A DNA stretch of 46,663 nucleotides from Deltaproteobacteria bacterium (lineage in GTDB: Bacteria; Desulfobacterota; Desulfobulbia; Desulfobulbales; SURF-16): positions 1 to 46,663 of the forward strand of contig JACRCD010000061.1 in assembly GCA_016219175.1 (NCBI GenBank), given 5' to 3'. The position numbers were made by a program, and so were the translations under genes. Positions 45,068 through 46,663 of this stretch are shown here, one piece after another. The stretch's first letter is position 1. Every line of letters starts with the position of its first letter. The notes under the pieces were generated by a model. It made no database searches. It saw only the letters and a list, made by a program, of their open reading frames with translations, and had not been told where the DNA came from.

Positions 45068-46663
45068 ATGCAAGACAATCACCCCCGCCACCCCCTTAAA
45101 ACAATAGCAAAGGTGCTGCTGACCAGCGTCTTCGGCCCCTTTGCCCAGGACGACGCTTACGGCGGCAGACAGATCAATCCCATGGAACTCTATCATAATC
45201 AGGTGACCCGGGCCCAGGGCGTCTTTTCCCTGCGCATGTTCCACCGCTCCTTCGGATTGCTGATGATCCAGGCCAATATCGACGCGCCCTCGACCTTGCT
45301 GGATTTCCCGGATCTGGAGCGCTTTGAAGCCGAGATCCGGGACAACGGCTACGATATCGTCGGCATCAGCGCCATTATTCCCAATGTGGGCAAGGTCAAA
45401 AAGATGTGTGAACTGGTGCGCCGCCATCTGCCCCGCGCCACAATCGTCATCGGCGGCCATGTGGCCAATCTGCCGGACCTGGCGGAGCGGATCTCCGCCG
45501 ATCACATTGTCAGGGGCGACGGCATTGGCTGGTTCCGCCGCTATCTGGGCCAGGATGACAAGAAGTCCATCCGCCATCCCCAGGTGCTGTCCGCCCACGG
45601 CGCCAGAATCCTGGGCCATGCCCTGGGCGAAAAACCAGGTGATACGGCGGCCATTGTCGTGCCCTCGGTGGGCTGTCCCATGGGCTGTAATTTCTGCTCA
45701 ACCTCCCATCTCTTTGGCGGCAAGGGTCATTTTATCAACTTTTACGAGACCGGTGACGAACTCTTTGCCATCATGCGCGAGCTTGAGGAAAAACTGCGGG
45801 TCTCTTCCTTCTTCATGATGGATGAGAATTTTCTCCTGCACCGGAAAAGGGCGCTCAGGCTGTTGGAGCTGGTGCAGCAGCACAACAAAAGCTGGTCGCT
45901 GTACATTTTCAGTTCCGCCCGGGTCCTGCAGTCATACACGATGGACCAGCTGGTCAGCCTCGGGGTCTCCTGGGTCTGGATGGGGCTGGAAGGCAAAAAA
46001 AGCAGATACCGGAAACTAAACGGCATAGATACCCTGGCCCTGGTCAAGGGACTGCAGGCCCATGGCATCCGGGTGCTCGGTTCTTCCATCATCGGCCTGG
46101 AAAATCACACCCTGGAAAATATTGACCAGGTCATTGATTATGCGGTCAGCCATGACACGGATTTCCACCAGTTCATGCTCTATACCGCCCTGCCCGGCAC
46201 GCCGCTGCACCGGGAGTTGCGGGAAAAGGAGCTGCTGCTGCCGGAAGCAGAAATGGCCCATGCCGACAGCCATGGCCAGTATCGCTTTAATCATCGTCAT
46301 CCGCACATCCATGATCATCAGGAGGAAAAACTTATCCAGCAGGCGTTCCGGCGTGATTTTGAAAGGAATGGGCCAAGCCTTTATCGTTTGATCAGGACCA
46401 TGCTTCAGGGCTGGCTCCGTTACCGGGACCACGAGGACCCGCGCATCAGGCAACGTTTTGTTGCGGAGATGCAGCCGCTGCGCACCACCTATGCCGCCGC
46501 GGTCTGGGCCATGCGGAAATGGTACAGCAACAGCAACCCAACGCTTGCGGCAAAACTGCGCCTGCTGCTGCAACAGCTCTACCGGAGCTTTGGCTGGCAA
46601 ACCAGACTCTATGCGCCCACGGTGGGCCGTTATATCCATTTTGCCATGCAGCGGGAGGAAAAA
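45068..46663 (+). CDS. B12-binding-type radical SAM protein (partial, runs off the window)
   Basis: The frame is open from ATG 45068 to the window end, 532 residues with no stop. AGGAAGGAG lies about 10 bases upstream. An N-terminal Rossmann-like cobalamin-type domain lies at about 60-175 (NGYDIVGISAIIPNVGKVKKM, IVIGGHVANLP). The radical SAM motif CPMGCNFC has Cys203, Cys207 and Cys210, followed by FFMMDENFLLHRKRA and the GLEGKKSRYRKLNG strand. The classical DxHxxG B12-binding His motif is not visible, so cobalamin use is uncertain. Substrate unknown. It is divergent from the kinase operon. Confidence 0.88.
   Translation, partial: MQDNHPRHPLKTIAKVLLTSVFGPFAQDDAYGGRQINPMELYHNQVTRAQGVFSLRMFHRSFGLLMIQANIDAPSTLLDFPDLERFEAEIRDNGYDIVGISAIIPNVGKVKKMCELVRRHLPRATIVIGGHVANLPDLAERISADHIVRGDGIGWFRRYLGQDDKKSIRHPQVLSAHGARILGHALGEKPGDTAAIVVPSVGCPMGCNFCSTSHLFGGKGHFINFYETGDELFAIMRELEEKLRVSSFFMMDENFLLHRKRALRLLELVQQHNKSWSLYIFSSARVLQSYTMDQLVSLGVSWVWMGLEGKKSRYRKLNGIDTLALVKGLQAHGIRVLGSSIIGLENHTLENIDQVIDYAVSHDTDFHQFMLYTALPGTPLHRELREKELLLPEAEMAHADSHGQYRFNHRHPHIHDHQEEKLIQQAFRRDFERNGPSLYRLIRTMLQGWLRYRDHEDPRIRQRFVAEMQPLRTTYAAAVWAMRKWYSNSNPTLAAKLRLLLQQLYRSFGWQTRLYAPTVGRYIHFAMQREEK

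Noticed and set aside
1-46663. rRNA or tRNA genes.
   Set aside because: No tRNA cloverleaf or rRNA segment was recognised on either strand.

Overview
The window reads as chromosomal DNA of a Gram-negative, probably anaerobic bacterium. I infer a Desulfobacterota relative (Desulfobulbales-like) from the indolepyruvate:ferredoxin oxidoreductase plus phenylacetate-CoA ligase plus Liv transporter cluster, the ThiF/ThiS/ThiG/ThiH set and the outer-membrane genes. Taxonomy is inference from gene content, not from a search. Layout: positions 1-15431 hold the end of tuf and one long co-directional block, the S10-spc-alpha ribosomal superoperon (rpsJ to rplQ, with secY, map, infA and rpoA), closed by a strong intrinsic terminator at 15461-15499. 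This block is visibly AT-rich and five of its genes start with TTG. A dodecin-family gene and a cold-shock protein gene with a structured leader follow, ending in a terminator shared with the converging operon. Positions 16528-26930 (minus strand) are a ten-gene operon for taking up and activating aromatic or branched amino-acid derived acids: iorA, iorB, paaK, a double-ACT protein, a periplasmic binding protein, livH, livM, livG, livF and a second paaK. Positions 27312-33037 encode a membrane sensor kinase of the HisKA_2 type overlapping a very large REC-GAF-GAF-PAS-PAS-kinase-REC hybrid protein. Positions 33159-37907 are a thiazole-synthesis operon (thiF, thiS, thiG, thiH) followed by a stand-alone AICAR formyltransferase. 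Positions 37951-42995 encode a LolA-like periplasmic protein, two FtsX-type permeases, their ATPase and an outer-membrane barrel, a candidate envelope lipid or lipoprotein export system. A convergent OmpR-type response regulator and its kinase follow, with a GTAAA direct repeat in their promoter region. The window ends inside a B12-binding-type radical SAM gene. The main surprise is between thiF and thiS: a complete 515-bp integron gene cassette (33884-34398). It has an attC site (34315-34404) with matching R and L boxes, two symmetric 5-nt spacers and two extrahelical bases, and carries one gene for an unknown two-helix membrane protein. Removing the cassette at the two GTTRRRY core sites restores an uninterrupted 8-bp-periodic repeat spacer between thiF and thiS. 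This indicates insertion at a secondary site, and no integron integrase is present in the window. A second 8-bp-periodic spacer lies at 38755-38917.
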